The notes under the pieces were generated by a model. The model ran no database searches. It saw nothing but the letters and a program-made list of their open reading frames with translations, and had not been told where the DNA came from. Positions 41,690 to 50,750 of a DNA stretch of 64,000 bases are shown in pieces. Position numbers and translations under genes: made by a program. Source of the DNA: Microbacterium sp. VKM Ac-2923 (GTDB lineage: Bacteria > Actinomycetota > Actinomycetes > Actinomycetales > Microbacteriaceae); assembly GCF_022815605.1 (NCBI RefSeq), contig NZ_JALGRP010000011.1, forward strand, positions 1-64,000, in the 5' to 3' direction. Every line of letters begins with the position of its first letter. Positions within the stretch are counted from its first letter, which is position 1.

Positions 41690-44600
41690 TCAGTTCTGCG
41701 CGCCGTACGACGCCTCGACGGTCGAGGTGACCTTCTTGTCGTCGACGGTGGCCGTGGCCGTCACCGTGACCACTCCCGCCGGAATGGTCGCCTTCCTCGA
41801 GTTGAACGACACGCTCACCGTCTTGCCGGGCTGGACACTCGTGAACGTCTTGGCCCCGTACGGGGTCGTGACCACGAGGTCGGCGGCGACGTCGTCGTTG
41901 TTCTTCGCGGTCGCCGTCACGTACGCCTTGCCGGCGATGACGCGAGTGGACGCGCTCACCCCGACATCCAGCGTGGGCTGGGCGGCCTCCGGACGCTCCC
42001 AGACCTGCCATTCCTTGATGCCGACGCTGCCCTTGCCCTGCTCGGTCCCGACCGGGTCGAGCGCGAGACGGAGCTTCGTCGTGGTCACGGGGTCGAACGA
42101 CACCGTGTTGTAGGTGTCCTTCGCGGTGCCGTACGCGCCCGCGTTCTTCACCGCGACCCAGGCACTGGTCGTGGCATCCCAGTACTCGGCCTTCCAGGCG
42201 GCGGGGACATCGATGCCGAGGCCCTGCGCGTCGATGTTCGACACGAAGTACACGCCCAGCTCGCCGATGCGCACCGGCTCCTTCCAGTCGTACTGCACCC
42301 ACTGGTCGGTGACGGCCGGCCACACCCCCCAGACGTTGGCGTTGTCGTTCGGCGTGACGTCGCCCGACGAGGTGGGCTGCACGTCGTCGTTCAGGCCCGT
42401 CACCTTGTTCCACGCGGCGGTTCCGGATGCCGTGGGCGTGGCGAGCAGAGCGACGTTGCGCTTCTGCGTGCCGTCCGCCTTCGGCATCGTCTTCTCCACG
42501 ACCGCGGAGACCTTGCCCGCCTTGTCGGTGGCGCGCACCTCGACCTTCGTCTCGTCGAGCCCGACGAGCACCGTGCCGGACAGGGTCGACCAGACGCCGC
42601 CGTTCAGTCGGTACTCGATCGAGGCGACTCCCGAACCGGCGTCCGTGGCGGTCGCCTTGACCGTTCGCGAGACCGCGTCGGCGGTGACCTCGACGGCCGG
42701 GGCCGTGGTGTCGATGCGGACGGTCTGCGCCGCCACCGGCGACGTGTTGCCCGCCGCGTCGGTGGCCCGTGCCTGTACGACGTGCGACCCGTCATCGGTC
42801 ACCGTCACCGCAGAGGTGTAGGCCCCCCACTCGCCCTGACCGACGCGCACCTCGATGCGCGGGGCGGGATCCTGGTCGTCGGTGGCCGTGGCGTTCACCG
42901 TGACGGCCTGGGTGTACCAGCCCGACCCGGGCGCAGCGGGCGACACTTGCAGGGACACCGTCGGCGCCTTCGTGTCGGCGCCTCCGCCGTCGACGGTCAC
43001 CGCGGCCGAAGCGGCCTTGGTGCCGGGCAGATCGCTCTGCACGGTTCCGGCGACGGTGAACTGGCCGGGTGCGGCGTACGATGCGGCATCCACCGCGTTC
43101 CACGTCACCGGGAGATCCTGGCGCGAGCCGTCGTTGTACAGCACGCCCACGGTCTTCGGCAGGACCGGCGCCACACCCGGGAGGGTGCGCGTGGTCACGG
43201 CATCCACTTGATTGATCTGGCCGGGAGCCGTCGCACGCACCCACACCGTGGCCTTGGCGGGCACCGGCGAACCGGGGACGATGCCCGAGACCGGGAAGCT
43301 GCCCTCACCGGCGACCTGTGCGTCGGTGACCTCGGCCCAGGTGACGGGGAGGTCGGCGTGGCTGCCGTCGGAGAAGGTGGCGTCCACCGTGGTCGGCAGG
43401 GTCGGCTTCGTCCCCACGGCAGTGCGGACGTCGACCGGTTCGATCGAGGTCGGCGCGTCGGCGAAGACCTTCCACTCGCTGACGGCGACACCGGCGAACG
43501 TCGAGCCCGACCCGGTGGCCGAGAGCGTGGCGCGCAAGCGCGTCGTGGTCACGGCACCGAAGGTGAGGGTGTTGGGCGCGCTCCGCTCGAGGGTGTACGC
43601 CGACGCGGCCGGCACGTCCGCCCACGCGGCGCCGTCCCAGTACTGCACCTTCCACGCGCTCGGGACGTTCACGCCCTGGTTCGATGCGGGATCGCCCTGG
43701 TCGGACCAGAAGTTCATCTCGACACCCGAGACGCGCTGCGGTTGGTTCCAGTCGTACTGCACCCAGCGGGTGGCGGGGTTGTCTCCGCCGGCCCAGGTAC
43801 CCCAGACGTCGGTGCTGGCACCGCCGTTGTAGAGGATCTTCCCGTCGTTGACCGCGTTGACGTTGTTCCACCCGGCGGTGAAGGACGCGGTCGCGGCCGC
43901 CTCGGGTGCGACGTTCGCGCCCTGGGTCGCCACGTCGCCCTGCACCGTCACATCGGTCTCGGCGCTCCGCTCGCCGTCGGTCGCCGACAGGCGCAGCACG
44001 TACTCGCCCTTGGCCGAGAAACGAGCGGTGGTCGAGGCCGCCGTGGCGTCGTCGAAGAGCACCGTGGCATCCTCGGGGGCGCTCACCACGCTCCAGCGCG
44101 CGCTGAGCTCGCCGCCCGGCAGACCGTCGTCCTTGACCGTGCCGACGAGCGCCGCCGCTCCACCGGCTGAGCCCTGGCGGTCCTGCCACGCCGTGACGAG
44201 CGGGGCCTGGTTGGTGGATGCCGGAGCGTCGATGCCGGTGGAGAACACCTGCAGTTCCTTCACCCCCGTCTTCGCTCCCGCGGCGTGCGTCGCCGTGAGG
44301 CGCACGGCGTCGCCGGTGACCTCCGGGAACTGCACGTGGTTGTAGTTCGCTCGCGGATAGGCGGGAGTGCGGGCCTGCTGCGGGATCGTGGACCACTGGC
44401 CGTTGCGGCGCACCTCGAGCGTGTAGACCGAGGGCTCGGCGTAGCCGGCAGCCGTCGCAGACGAGGAGCTGTCGTAGAAGTACGTGCGGACGTCGTCGAA
44501 CGTCTTGTCCCCACCGAGCTCGACGGTCAGGGAGTCCTTCGCGTTGGGCGACCCCGCGGTGCCCCAGAAGGGCTCGTTGATCGTCGTGCCGTTGACCGCA

Positions 44601-47176
44601 CCGGCGGGTTCCCGGCCGGCGGCCGAGAAGGTGGCGGTGGCCGTGGTCGCGAGGTTGGCGCTGCCCGTGCTCTCGGTGCGGACGTCGGCGCCCGCCTTGG
44701 CGAACAGGTCGACGACGCGGGCGTCGTCGGCGAAGCGCACGTCCTGCGGCGCCTTGACGGTGGATGCCGTGGCGGTGGTGACCTTGGCATCACCCTTCAC
44801 GACCTCGACGGTGCCGCTGGCGGGGTCGTAGACCACGTGCGAGAGCTTGTCGACGGTGAAGGCGAGCTTGCCGTCGAGGAACACGGAGTATCCCTCGGGC
44901 ACGTCGTCGCCGTAGTGCCGCTCGCCGCCGGGGGCGTCCCACGTGACCGAGAGGTCGCGGTCGCGGTAGCGGATGTTGTTCGCGGTGAAGTGATCCCACC
45001 CGATGTCGATCGGGTCGAGCTCGATCTTGGCGTCGCTGCGGGTGCGCACACCCATCGCGTCCTCGATCATGGTGAAGTTCGTCGCGCCGAGGATCGTGTG
45101 GTGGATCCACGAGCGGTAGTCGATCTTCTGCGGGTTCGCCGAGCCGTTGGCCCAGAACTCGTTCTGGTCGGGCAGACGGTTGTCGCCGCCGTTCTGGTAG
45201 TGCGACCACGCGTTCCAGTAGAGGAGCTTCTTGTACCACTCGGCGTCGATCGCGTCGGTGGGGTAGTCGCGCAGCACCTTCGACAGCATCCGGAAGGTGA
45301 CCGTGGAGTTGATGACGGAGAAGTTGTTGCTGCCCTGACCGCCGGTGGCGTTATACGCCGCCTGGTCGGCCTGGTTCGCCGTGTAGAAGGGGAAGATCGG
45401 GTACTGCTTGTCGTCCGCGAAGAGGCGCAGCGCTTCGACGTAGTCGTCGTTGTAGTCCGCGTCACCCGGCTTGGGCACGAGGCCGACGGAGAACGGGTAA
45501 TAGTTGTTGATCTCCTTCCATGGCACGTGCTCGCCGTTGTTGGCCATGGCGTGTTCGATGAGCTTGCGGTCGGGGTTCCACAGCACCTTCATGACCTGCG
45601 TCTTGATGTTCTGCGCGAAGGCGTCCATCTCGTCGGCCTTGGCCGTGTCACCGGCCGTCCGGTAGGCCTGGGCCGACGCGAGGGCGTTCGAGTACAGGTA
45701 CGCGTTCTCGGCGCGGTCCTGGTAGCCGCCCTTCCAGTGGAACGACACGGCATCCGCGTCGTTGCCCGTCATGGCGCCCCAGTTGTATTCGATGAGGCCG
45801 TTCTTGTTGAAGTCGTAGGCGTCGACCAGGCCCTTCACGTCGTCTTCGGCGTACTCGGCGAGGTTCTTCGCGATCGCGGTCGGGCCGCCGTGGAGCTGGT
45901 AGGAACGCAACGCCGCTTCGGAGATGTACTGCGTGTAGCTGTTGGACCAGTTGGCCGGGTCGCCGGGGTTGTCGACGAACTTGTAGCTCTTGCTCGTCTC
46001 ACCGGTCGAGACCCACGGGCCGTAGGAGTAGATCGGGTCGCGGAAGTATTTGAGGTCGTCGATGAACATGCCCGTGGTGAGCACGATCGAGTTGTTGTAC
46101 CCGAGAACGCCCTCCATGGCGACCGGGAACTGATAGGTGTTGCCCGGCATGTCGGCGTCGAGGAAGTTGTACCGCATGAGCCACCAGCGGTAGTACAGCG
46201 TCTTGTCGATGTTGTCCTCGGGGGTGTCGAGGTACGGGACGTTGTCGGCCCACCACTTGTTGTACGCCCTGACGTGCGCTGAGTACGCCTCGCCGGCGGA
46301 CTGCGCGCGCGTGGCGTCGTAGTCGGTCCGCGAGGCCGCGATCTCGTCGGTGACGAGACCGAGCTGCACCTTCGCCGTGGCCGAGCCGCCGGCGGGGACC
46401 GACAGCGTTCGGGTCAGGTTCTCCCCCGCGGGGACGAAGCCGTCGCCCGAGAACCGGGGCGACAGCTTCGTGAGGTCGTTCAGCGCCTGCACGTGGCCGA
46501 CCAGCTCGTCGCCCTCGGTGGTCACGGCGTAGGGCGAGGAGGCCACGAGCTCGACGTCGACCGCGCCGCCGGTGGAGCGCACCTCGAGGTTGGTCACCAG
46601 CACGTTCGCGTCGGTGATGAACTTGGTCTGCACGACCTCGATGCCGCCGCCGCGGTGGACGCTCCGCCAGTAGCTGGGCGTCTGCTTGCGCTGCGAGACG
46701 TCCTCGGTCAGGCCGACGTCGTTCCCGCCGACGCGGGCGGTGATCGTGTAGCCGGAGCGACCGTCGATGGACTCCCAGTACGCGAGCTGTCCGCCGAAAC
46801 CGAGGACTCCGGGGTTGTGCTCCTTCATGAACGCGGCACGTCCGCGCGTGAACAGCCACTGGTTGTTGTCACCGAAACTGCCCGCGTCGCCGGTGCGCGC
46901 GAGCATCTCGTCCATCCAGAAGTCGGTGGATGCGTTCGAACCGGCTCCAGCGGCGAGGTCGGCGTCGAAGATCCTCTGCAGCTGATTGCCGGGGGTGTAC
47001 GTCACTCCGGTGTCGGGGACGGGGGTCGGGCTTCCCGAGAACGTCGGGTAGCCGATGTCGGTGTTCGCGGCGTGTGCCGGTGCGACCACGAAGGTCGTCG
47101 CCAGCACCGTCGCGATCGCCGCGGTGGCGATCGCGGATCGCCCGACGCGACGGGGGGTCGTCGGATTGCAGTCCAC
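41690..47176 (-). CDS. Giant secreted glycosidase, GH121-like (beta-L-arabinobiosidase, HypBA2-like)
   Basis: 1828 aa with a signal peptide (residues 1-36, ending PAHA). Residues about 40-800 form one large catalytic region with an (alpha/alpha)6-type pattern (WWADNVPYLDTPEDNIDKTLYYRWWLMRY, FPVAMEGVLGYNN, FHWKGGYQDRAEN, LPDQNEFWANGS). Glu355, Asp487 and Glu673 are candidate catalytic acids; the first two have the same spacing I recall for two acidic pocket residues of HypBA2. After it: F5/8C-like (830-985), PKD-like (995-1080), F5/8C (1090-1235), two Big_4-like (1240-1400), two Ig_3-like (1405-1570), F5/8C (1580-1740) and the YGAQ module. GTG start with GAGAGGA upstream. An MGH1-like or GH142 assignment is the alternative. 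Confidence 0.7.
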   Translation of the reverse strand: MDCNPTTPRRVGRSAIATAAIATVLATTFVVAPAHAANTDIGYPTFSGSPTPVPDTGVTYTPGNQLQRIFDADLAAGAGSNASTDFWMDEMLARTGDAGSFGDNNQWLFTRGRAAFMKEHNPGVLGFGGQLAYWESIDGRSGYTITARVGGNDVGLTEDVSQRKQTPSYWRSVHRGGGIEVVQTKFITDANVLVTNLEVRSTGGAVDVELVASSPYAVTTEGDELVGHVQALNDLTKLSPRFSGDGFVPAGENLTRTLSVPAGGSATAKVQLGLVTDEIAASRTDYDATRAQSAGEAYSAHVRAYNKWWADNVPYLDTPEDNIDKTLYYRWWLMRYNFLDADMPGNTYQFPVAMEGVLGYNNSIVLTTGMFIDDLKYFRDPIYSYGPWVSTGETSKSYKFVDNPGDPANWSNSYTQYISEAALRSYQLHGGPTAIAKNLAEYAEDDVKGLVDAYDFNKNGLIEYNWGAMTGNDADAVSFHWKGGYQDRAENAYLYSNALASAQAYRTAGDTAKADEMDAFAQNIKTQVMKVLWNPDRKLIEHAMANNGEHVPWKEINNYYPFSVGLVPKPGDADYNDDYVEALRLFADDKQYPIFPFYTANQADQAAYNATGGQGSNNFSVINSTVTFRMLSKVLRDYPTDAIDAEWYKKLLYWNAWSHYQNGGDNRLPDQNEFWANGSANPQKIDYRSWIHHTILGATNFTMIEDAMGVRTRSDAKIELDPIDIGWDHFTANNIRYRDRDLSVTWDAPGGERHYGDDVPEGYSVFLDGKLAFTVDKLSHVVYDPASGTVEVVKGDAKVTTATASTVKAPQDVRFADDARVVDLFAKAGADVRTESTGSANLATTATATFSAAGREPAGAVNGTTINEPFWGTAGSPNAKDSLTVELGGDKTFDDVRTYFYDSSSSATAAGYAEPSVYTLEVRRNGQWSTIPQQARTPAYPRANYNHVQFPEVTGDAVRLTATHAAGAKTGVKELQVFSTGIDAPASTNQAPLVTAWQDRQGSAGGAAALVGTVKDDGLPGGELSARWSVVSAPEDATVLFDDATAASTTARFSAKGEYVLRLSATDGERSAETDVTVQGDVATQGANVAPEAAATASFTAGWNNVNAVNDGKILYNGGASTDVWGTWAGGDNPATRWVQYDWNQPQRVSGVEMNFWSDQGDPASNQGVNVPSAWKVQYWDGAAWADVPAASAYTLERSAPNTLTFGAVTTTRLRATLSATGSGSTFAGVAVSEWKVFADAPTSIEPVDVRTAVGTKPTLPTTVDATFSDGSHADLPVTWAEVTDAQVAGEGSFPVSGIVPGSPVPAKATVWVRATAPGQINQVDAVTTRTLPGVAPVLPKTVGVLYNDGSRQDLPVTWNAVDAASYAAPGQFTVAGTVQSDLPGTKAASAAVTVDGGGADTKAPTVSLQVSPAAPGSGWYTQAVTVNATATDDQDPAPRIEVRVGQGEWGAYTSAVTVTDDGSHVVQARATDAAGNTSPVAAQTVRIDTTAPAVEVTADAVSRTVKATATDAGSGVASIEYRLNGGVWSTLSGTVLVGLDETKVEVRATDKAGKVSAVVEKTMPKADGTQKRNVALLATPTASGTAAWNKVTGLNDDVQPTSSGDVTPNDNANVWGVWPAVTDQWVQYDWKEPVRIGELGVYFVSNIDAQGLGIDVPAAWKAEYWDATTSAWVAVKNAGAYGTAKDTYNTVSFDPVTTTKLRLALDPVGTEQGKGSVGIKEWQVWERPEAAQPTLDVGVSASTRVIAGKAYVTATAKNNDDVAADLVVTTPYGAKTFTSVQPGKTVSVSFNSRKATIPAGVVTVTATATVDDKKVTSTVEASYGAQN

Positions 47177-47263
47177 AGTGTCTGTTCCTCTCGGCGCCGC
47201 TCGTCGATGAGCAGCGGGTGCGTGGGAGGCACGCTACCGAGGGCGAGGATTGTTTCGCAATGG

Positions 47264-47282
47264 GTTTCGGTAATTTCGAAAC
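47264..47282. promoter_or_regulatory. Operator-like palindrome upstream of the GH121-like gene
   Basis: GTTTCG and CGAAAC form a 6-bp inverted repeat with a 7-bp spacer, 88 bp before the GTG start and 30 bp after the LacI gene end. Its core matches a second site at 48409 in 14 of 15 positions. Confidence 0.6.
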
Positions 47283-47312
47283 ATCGGCGAAATGGTCGAC
47301 GGATCGGCCGAC

Positions 47313-48347
47313 TCAGCGATGCGCGATGGTCGACCCGCGGATGACGAGCTTCACGGGCATCGGATGCGTACCCGCCCCGACGTCGACGCCGTCGATCGCA
47401 TCGAAGACGCGCTGGGCCGCCTGACGGCCCAGCTGCTGCAGATTGGCGTTGATGCTCGTGAGCGGAGGCCGGGCGTTCTCGGTGAGCAGCTCCCAGTCGT
47501 CGTACCCGATGACGGCGAGGTCGCCCGGAACGTCGCGGCCGAGGTCGCGAGCGGTGTCCAGCACGCCACGAGCGATCTGGTCCGAGCCGCAGAAGACGGC
47601 ATCCACCTCCGGATGCCGCTCGAGCAGCATCGCCGCGGCATCACGGCCCCAGTGCTCGTTCCAGGCGGCGAACATCGGCTCGCCGACGAAGTCCAACCCC
47701 GCCGCGGCGAGCGCCGCACGGGCCCCGGCCAGGCGGTCCTGCGCGGCGGCGTACGAGGGGTCGCCCGAGATGTGGGCGATTCGACGACGCCCGCACGCGA
47801 GCAGGTGCTCGACCGCCAGGCGCCCGCCCGAGTAGTTGTCGGGCGTCAGTGAGAGATCCCGCGGGTCGTCCGACGGGGAGTAGGCGTAGACGACGGGAAC
47901 CGGCAACTCCTGCCCGAGCGAGGGTCGGGGGTCGGTCTGGCGCCCCACGACGATGATGCCGTCGACCCGGCGACTCAGCAGCGCTCGCAGATGGTGCTGC
48001 TCGCGGATCGCGTCCCCCCGCGCATCGCAGAGGAAGACGTTGATCTGGCCGGCCCCGAACGCGTCCTCGGCCCCCATCAGGATGGGGATCACGAAGCGAC
48101 CCTCGAGGTCGTTCGTGAGCAGACCCACCGTGCCGGTCCGACCCGCCAGCAGGCCGCGCGCCATCGCGTTGGGGGTGAAGGCGAGCTCGGCGGCCGCCTC
48201 CATCACCCGCTTGCGTGTTCCCGCAGCGACGTCGCCGCGACCGTTGAGCGCCTTGGACGCCGTGGCGATCGAGACGCCGGCGCGCCGCGCGACATCGCTC
48301 AGGGTGGCTGCGCGCACGGGATCGGTCGTCATCGGCTTCCGTTTCAT
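47313..48347 (-). CDS. LacI family regulator of the arabinoside locus
   Basis: 344 aa. The helix-turn-helix (ATLSDVARRAGVSIATASKALNGRG) and hinge (FTPNAMARGLLAGRTGTVGLLT) are complete, with a sugar-binding sensor domain ending IGYDDWELLTENARPPLTSINANLQQLGRQAAQRVF. It is divergent from the ABC transporter operon and immediately upstream of the secreted glycosidase genes; matching operator-like sites are found on both sides (47264 and 48409), suggesting it controls both and itself. The start ATG 48345-48347 follows GGAGGG; an ATG 15 bp further in is possible. Confidence 0.93.
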   Translation of the reverse strand: MKRKPMTTDPVRAATLSDVARRAGVSIATASKALNGRGDVAAGTRKRVMEAAAELAFTPNAMARGLLAGRTGTVGLLTNDLEGRFVIPILMGAEDAFGAGQINVFLCDARGDAIREQHHLRALLSRRVDGIIVVGRQTDPRPSLGQELPVPVVYAYSPSDDPRDLSLTPDNYSGGRLAVEHLLACGRRRIAHISGDPSYAAAQDRLAGARAALAAAGLDFVGEPMFAAWNEHWGRDAAAMLLERHPEVDAVFCGSDQIARGVLDTARDLGRDVPGDLAVIGYDDWELLTENARPPLTSINANLQQLGRQAAQRVFDAIDGVDVGAGTHPMPVKLVIRGSTIAHR

Positions 48348-48408
48348 GTTCGTGACCCTCCGCCGTCTTGACGGATCGGCAGAACTCACGTTACCGTCCC
48401 GAAAGGGA

Positions 48409-48423
48409 TTTCGGTTATTTCGA
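48409..48423. promoter_or_regulatory. Operator-like site between divergent LacI and ABC genes
   Basis: TTTCGGTTATTTCGA matches the site at 47265-47279 at 14 of 15 bases, and an overlapping CGAAA/TTTCG inverted repeat (48400-48413) extends it. It lies 62 bp upstream of the LacI start and 72 bp upstream of the ABC start. Confidence 0.6.
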
Positions 48424-48494
48424 TGACCCACCCCGACCAGCGGCGCCGACCCCGAATGTCGCGTCCGCTCAATGAAGAGCTAGAGGAGACTGCA

Positions 48495-49790
48495 ATGACC
48501 CCATCCCGGCGCCGCTTCGCCCTTCGGGCCGCGACGGCCATCCTGGCCGCGAGCGCGCTCGTCGGCGGCCTTGCCGCGTGTTCCGGCGGGTCGACCGCCA
48601 CCGCACCGGCCGACATCCCCGCCGAGGGCACCGACGACGGTTCGACTCTCACCCTGTGGACGCGCGCTCCCCTCGAGAAGCAGGCCAAGCTGCTCGTCGA
48701 GGCCTACAACGCCAGCCACCAGAACCAGGTCGAGCTGACGGTCGTCCCCAACGACGACTACGTCGCCAAGGTGGGCGCGGCGGCGGGCTCGGGCGGGCTC
48801 CCCGACCTGTTCGCGGCTGACATCGTCTACGTCCCGAACTGGGTCGAACAGGGTCTGTTCCAAGACATCACGGCGCAGGTCGACGGGCTGTCGTACAAGG
48901 ACACCATCAACCAGGGCCACCTCGACGCGGGCACGCTCGACGGCAAGGAGCACGTGCTGCCCTTCGTCCTCGACCTGTCGGTGATGATGTGGAATAAGGA
49001 CCTCGTCGCCGAGGCGGGCCTCGACCCCGAGAAGGCTCCCGCCACCCTGGCCGACTTCGCCAAGACCGCCAAGGCGGTGCAGGCGTTGAACAAGCCCGGC
49101 GTCTCGGGCACCTCGACGGGCCTGAACTGCGGCGGGTGCCTGCTCTTCACCTGGTTCCCGTCCATCTGGGCCTCGGGTGAGGACGTGCTGGGCGCCGACG
49201 GCACCGAGTCGCTGCTGAACAACGACGCGGCCCAGGAGGTCTACTCGACCTGGAAGGACCTCGACGCCGCGGGCGCCGTCGCTCCCGGCTCCGCCGACGA
49301 GACCGGGGCCACGTGGGTCGCCGGCTTCCAGGAGGGCAACGTCGGCATCATGCCGTTCCCCGCCACCCTGCTGTCGGGCCTGTCCTTCGACGCGGGTGTC
49401 TCCGGCATCCCGGGCGTCGACGGCGGTGAGTCGACCTTCGTCGGTGGCGACGGTGTCGGCATCTCGAAGGACTCGAAGCAATCGGCGCAGGCCTGGAACT
49501 TCCTGTCGTGGCTCACGTCCGAGGACGCGCAGGTGGGCGTCCTCGCCAAGGACGGCAGCACCGTCGCCCGCTCCGACCTCGCCGACAACGAGTTCTCCGC
49601 GAAGGACCCCCGCCAGGTGGCCGTCAACGAGGTCGCCGGCAAGGGCAAGACCCCGGTGGCGCTGAACTTCCAGCAGGCGTTCAACGCTCCCGGCAGCCCG
49701 TGGCTGACGCTGGTGCGCAACGCCGTGCTCAACGGCACCGACACCGTCGACGCCGACAACGACGAGATCACCGCCGTCCTGTCGCAGTAA
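48495..49790 (+). CDS. Sugar ABC transporter substrate-binding lipoprotein (arabinoside locus)
   Basis: 431 aa. A signal with basic start (MTPSRRRFALR) ends in lipobox LAAC. The mature protein reads LTLWTRAPLEKQAKLLVEAYNASHQNQVEL, YVAKVGAAAGSGGLPDLFAADIVYVPNW, VLPFVLDLSVMMWNKDLV and FQEGNVGIMPFPATLL, a family 1 solute-binding protein. ATG 48495 follows GAGGAGACTG. By position it should bind the disaccharide or oligosaccharide released by the secreted arabinosidases. The operon has no ATPase, as in the other sugar locus. Confidence 0.92.
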   Translation: MTPSRRRFALRAATAILAASALVGGLAACSGGSTATAPADIPAEGTDDGSTLTLWTRAPLEKQAKLLVEAYNASHQNQVELTVVPNDDYVAKVGAAAGSGGLPDLFAADIVYVPNWVEQGLFQDITAQVDGLSYKDTINQGHLDAGTLDGKEHVLPFVLDLSVMMWNKDLVAEAGLDPEKAPATLADFAKTAKAVQALNKPGVSGTSTGLNCGGCLLFTWFPSIWASGEDVLGADGTESLLNNDAAQEVYSTWKDLDAAGAVAPGSADETGATWVAGFQEGNVGIMPFPATLLSGLSFDAGVSGIPGVDGGESTFVGGDGVGISKDSKQSAQAWNFLSWLTSEDAQVGVLAKDGSTVARSDLADNEFSAKDPRQVAVNEVAGKGKTPVALNFQQAFNAPGSPWLTLVRNAVLNGTDTVDADNDEITAVLSQ

Positions 49791-49843
49791 TCCCCGCGGG
49801 GGTGTCGCCGCGTCGGCACCCCCGCACCCCCGGAAGGAACATC

Positions 49844-50749
49844 GTGGCGCTCTCCACCTCACCCCGCCGCCCCCGGTACGGCCGAACCGCCCTGGGCGGT
49901 CCCGTCCAGGGCTGGCTGTACGCCGCACCGACGGCCCTGTTCGTCGTCGCGCTCTTCGTCATCCCCCTCCTGCTCGTCCTGCAGATGTCCGGCTCCGATT
50001 GGCCCCTGCTGCGAGGGAACTCCGGCCCCAACTTCCCCGAGAACTTCGTGGATGCCGTGACCCACCGCCTCTTCTGGGACTCGGTGCAGTTCACCGTGCT
50101 GTACACCGTCATCACCACCGTCCTGCTCATCGGTCTGGGCCTCGGCCTCGCCCTCCTGGTGCAGGAGTCGACGGCGTGGAAGGGGTTCCTGCGCACGGCG
50201 TTCCTGCTGCCGAGCGCCCTGGGCCTGGCGTCGGCATCCCTCCTCTTCTACGTGCTCTACTCCCCCATCGCCGGACCGTTCGCGGGGCTCATGGAGTCGT
50301 GGGGGATCACCTTCCTCGGCTCCCCCGAGGGCGCCCTGTGGTCGACAGTGTTCCTGATCGTCTGGCGGTTCGCCGGGTTCTACATGCTGCTGCTGCTCGT
50401 CGGTCTGCAGGGCATCCCGGAAGACATCTACGAGGCGGCGCGCATCGACGGCGGGTCGCGGTGGCAGATCTTCCGCGACATCACGGTGCCGCTGCTGCGC
50501 CCCACCTTCGCCCTCACGACGGTGATGTGCGTGACCGGGTCGCTGCTGGCGTTCGACCAGTTCTACATCCTCACCAAGGGCGGCCCCGACAACAGCACCA
50601 TGACCGTGGTGCAGCTCATCTACAACATCGCCTTCCAGGGGCAGAACAGCCTCGGCATCGCCGCCGCGCTGTCGGTCATCATCCTGCTCGCCCTTGTCGT
50701 CATCAACGCCGTGCAGTTGCGCGCGTTCCGTCGTCCCGAGGAGGCCTGA
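49844..50749 (+). CDS. Sugar ABC transporter permease (MalF type, arabinoside locus)
   Basis: 301 aa, six transmembrane helices starting WLYAAPTALFVVALFVIPLLLVL. The EAA loop is DIYEAARIDGGSRWQIFRDITVPLLRPTFAL, followed by SLLAFDQFYILTKGGPDNSTMT. The start is GTG 49844 with GGAAGGAAC 5 bp upstream. One base separates its stop from the next ATG, so the permeases are made together. Confidence 0.93.
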   Translation: MALSTSPRRPRYGRTALGGPVQGWLYAAPTALFVVALFVIPLLLVLQMSGSDWPLLRGNSGPNFPENFVDAVTHRLFWDSVQFTVLYTVITTVLLIGLGLGLALLVQESTAWKGFLRTAFLLPSALGLASASLLFYVLYSPIAGPFAGLMESWGITFLGSPEGALWSTVFLIVWRFAGFYMLLLLVGLQGIPEDIYEAARIDGGSRWQIFRDITVPLLRPTFALTTVMCVTGSLLAFDQFYILTKGGPDNSTMTVVQLIYNIAFQGQNSLGIAAALSVIILLALVVINAVQLRAFRRPEEA

Positions 50750-50750
50750 C

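Noticed and set aside
41690..41960. LPXTG or sortase-type anchor at the end of the giant glycosidase and its relatives
   Set aside because: No LPXTG-like motif, hydrophobic helix or basic tail follows; the proteins end directly after YGAQ-x.
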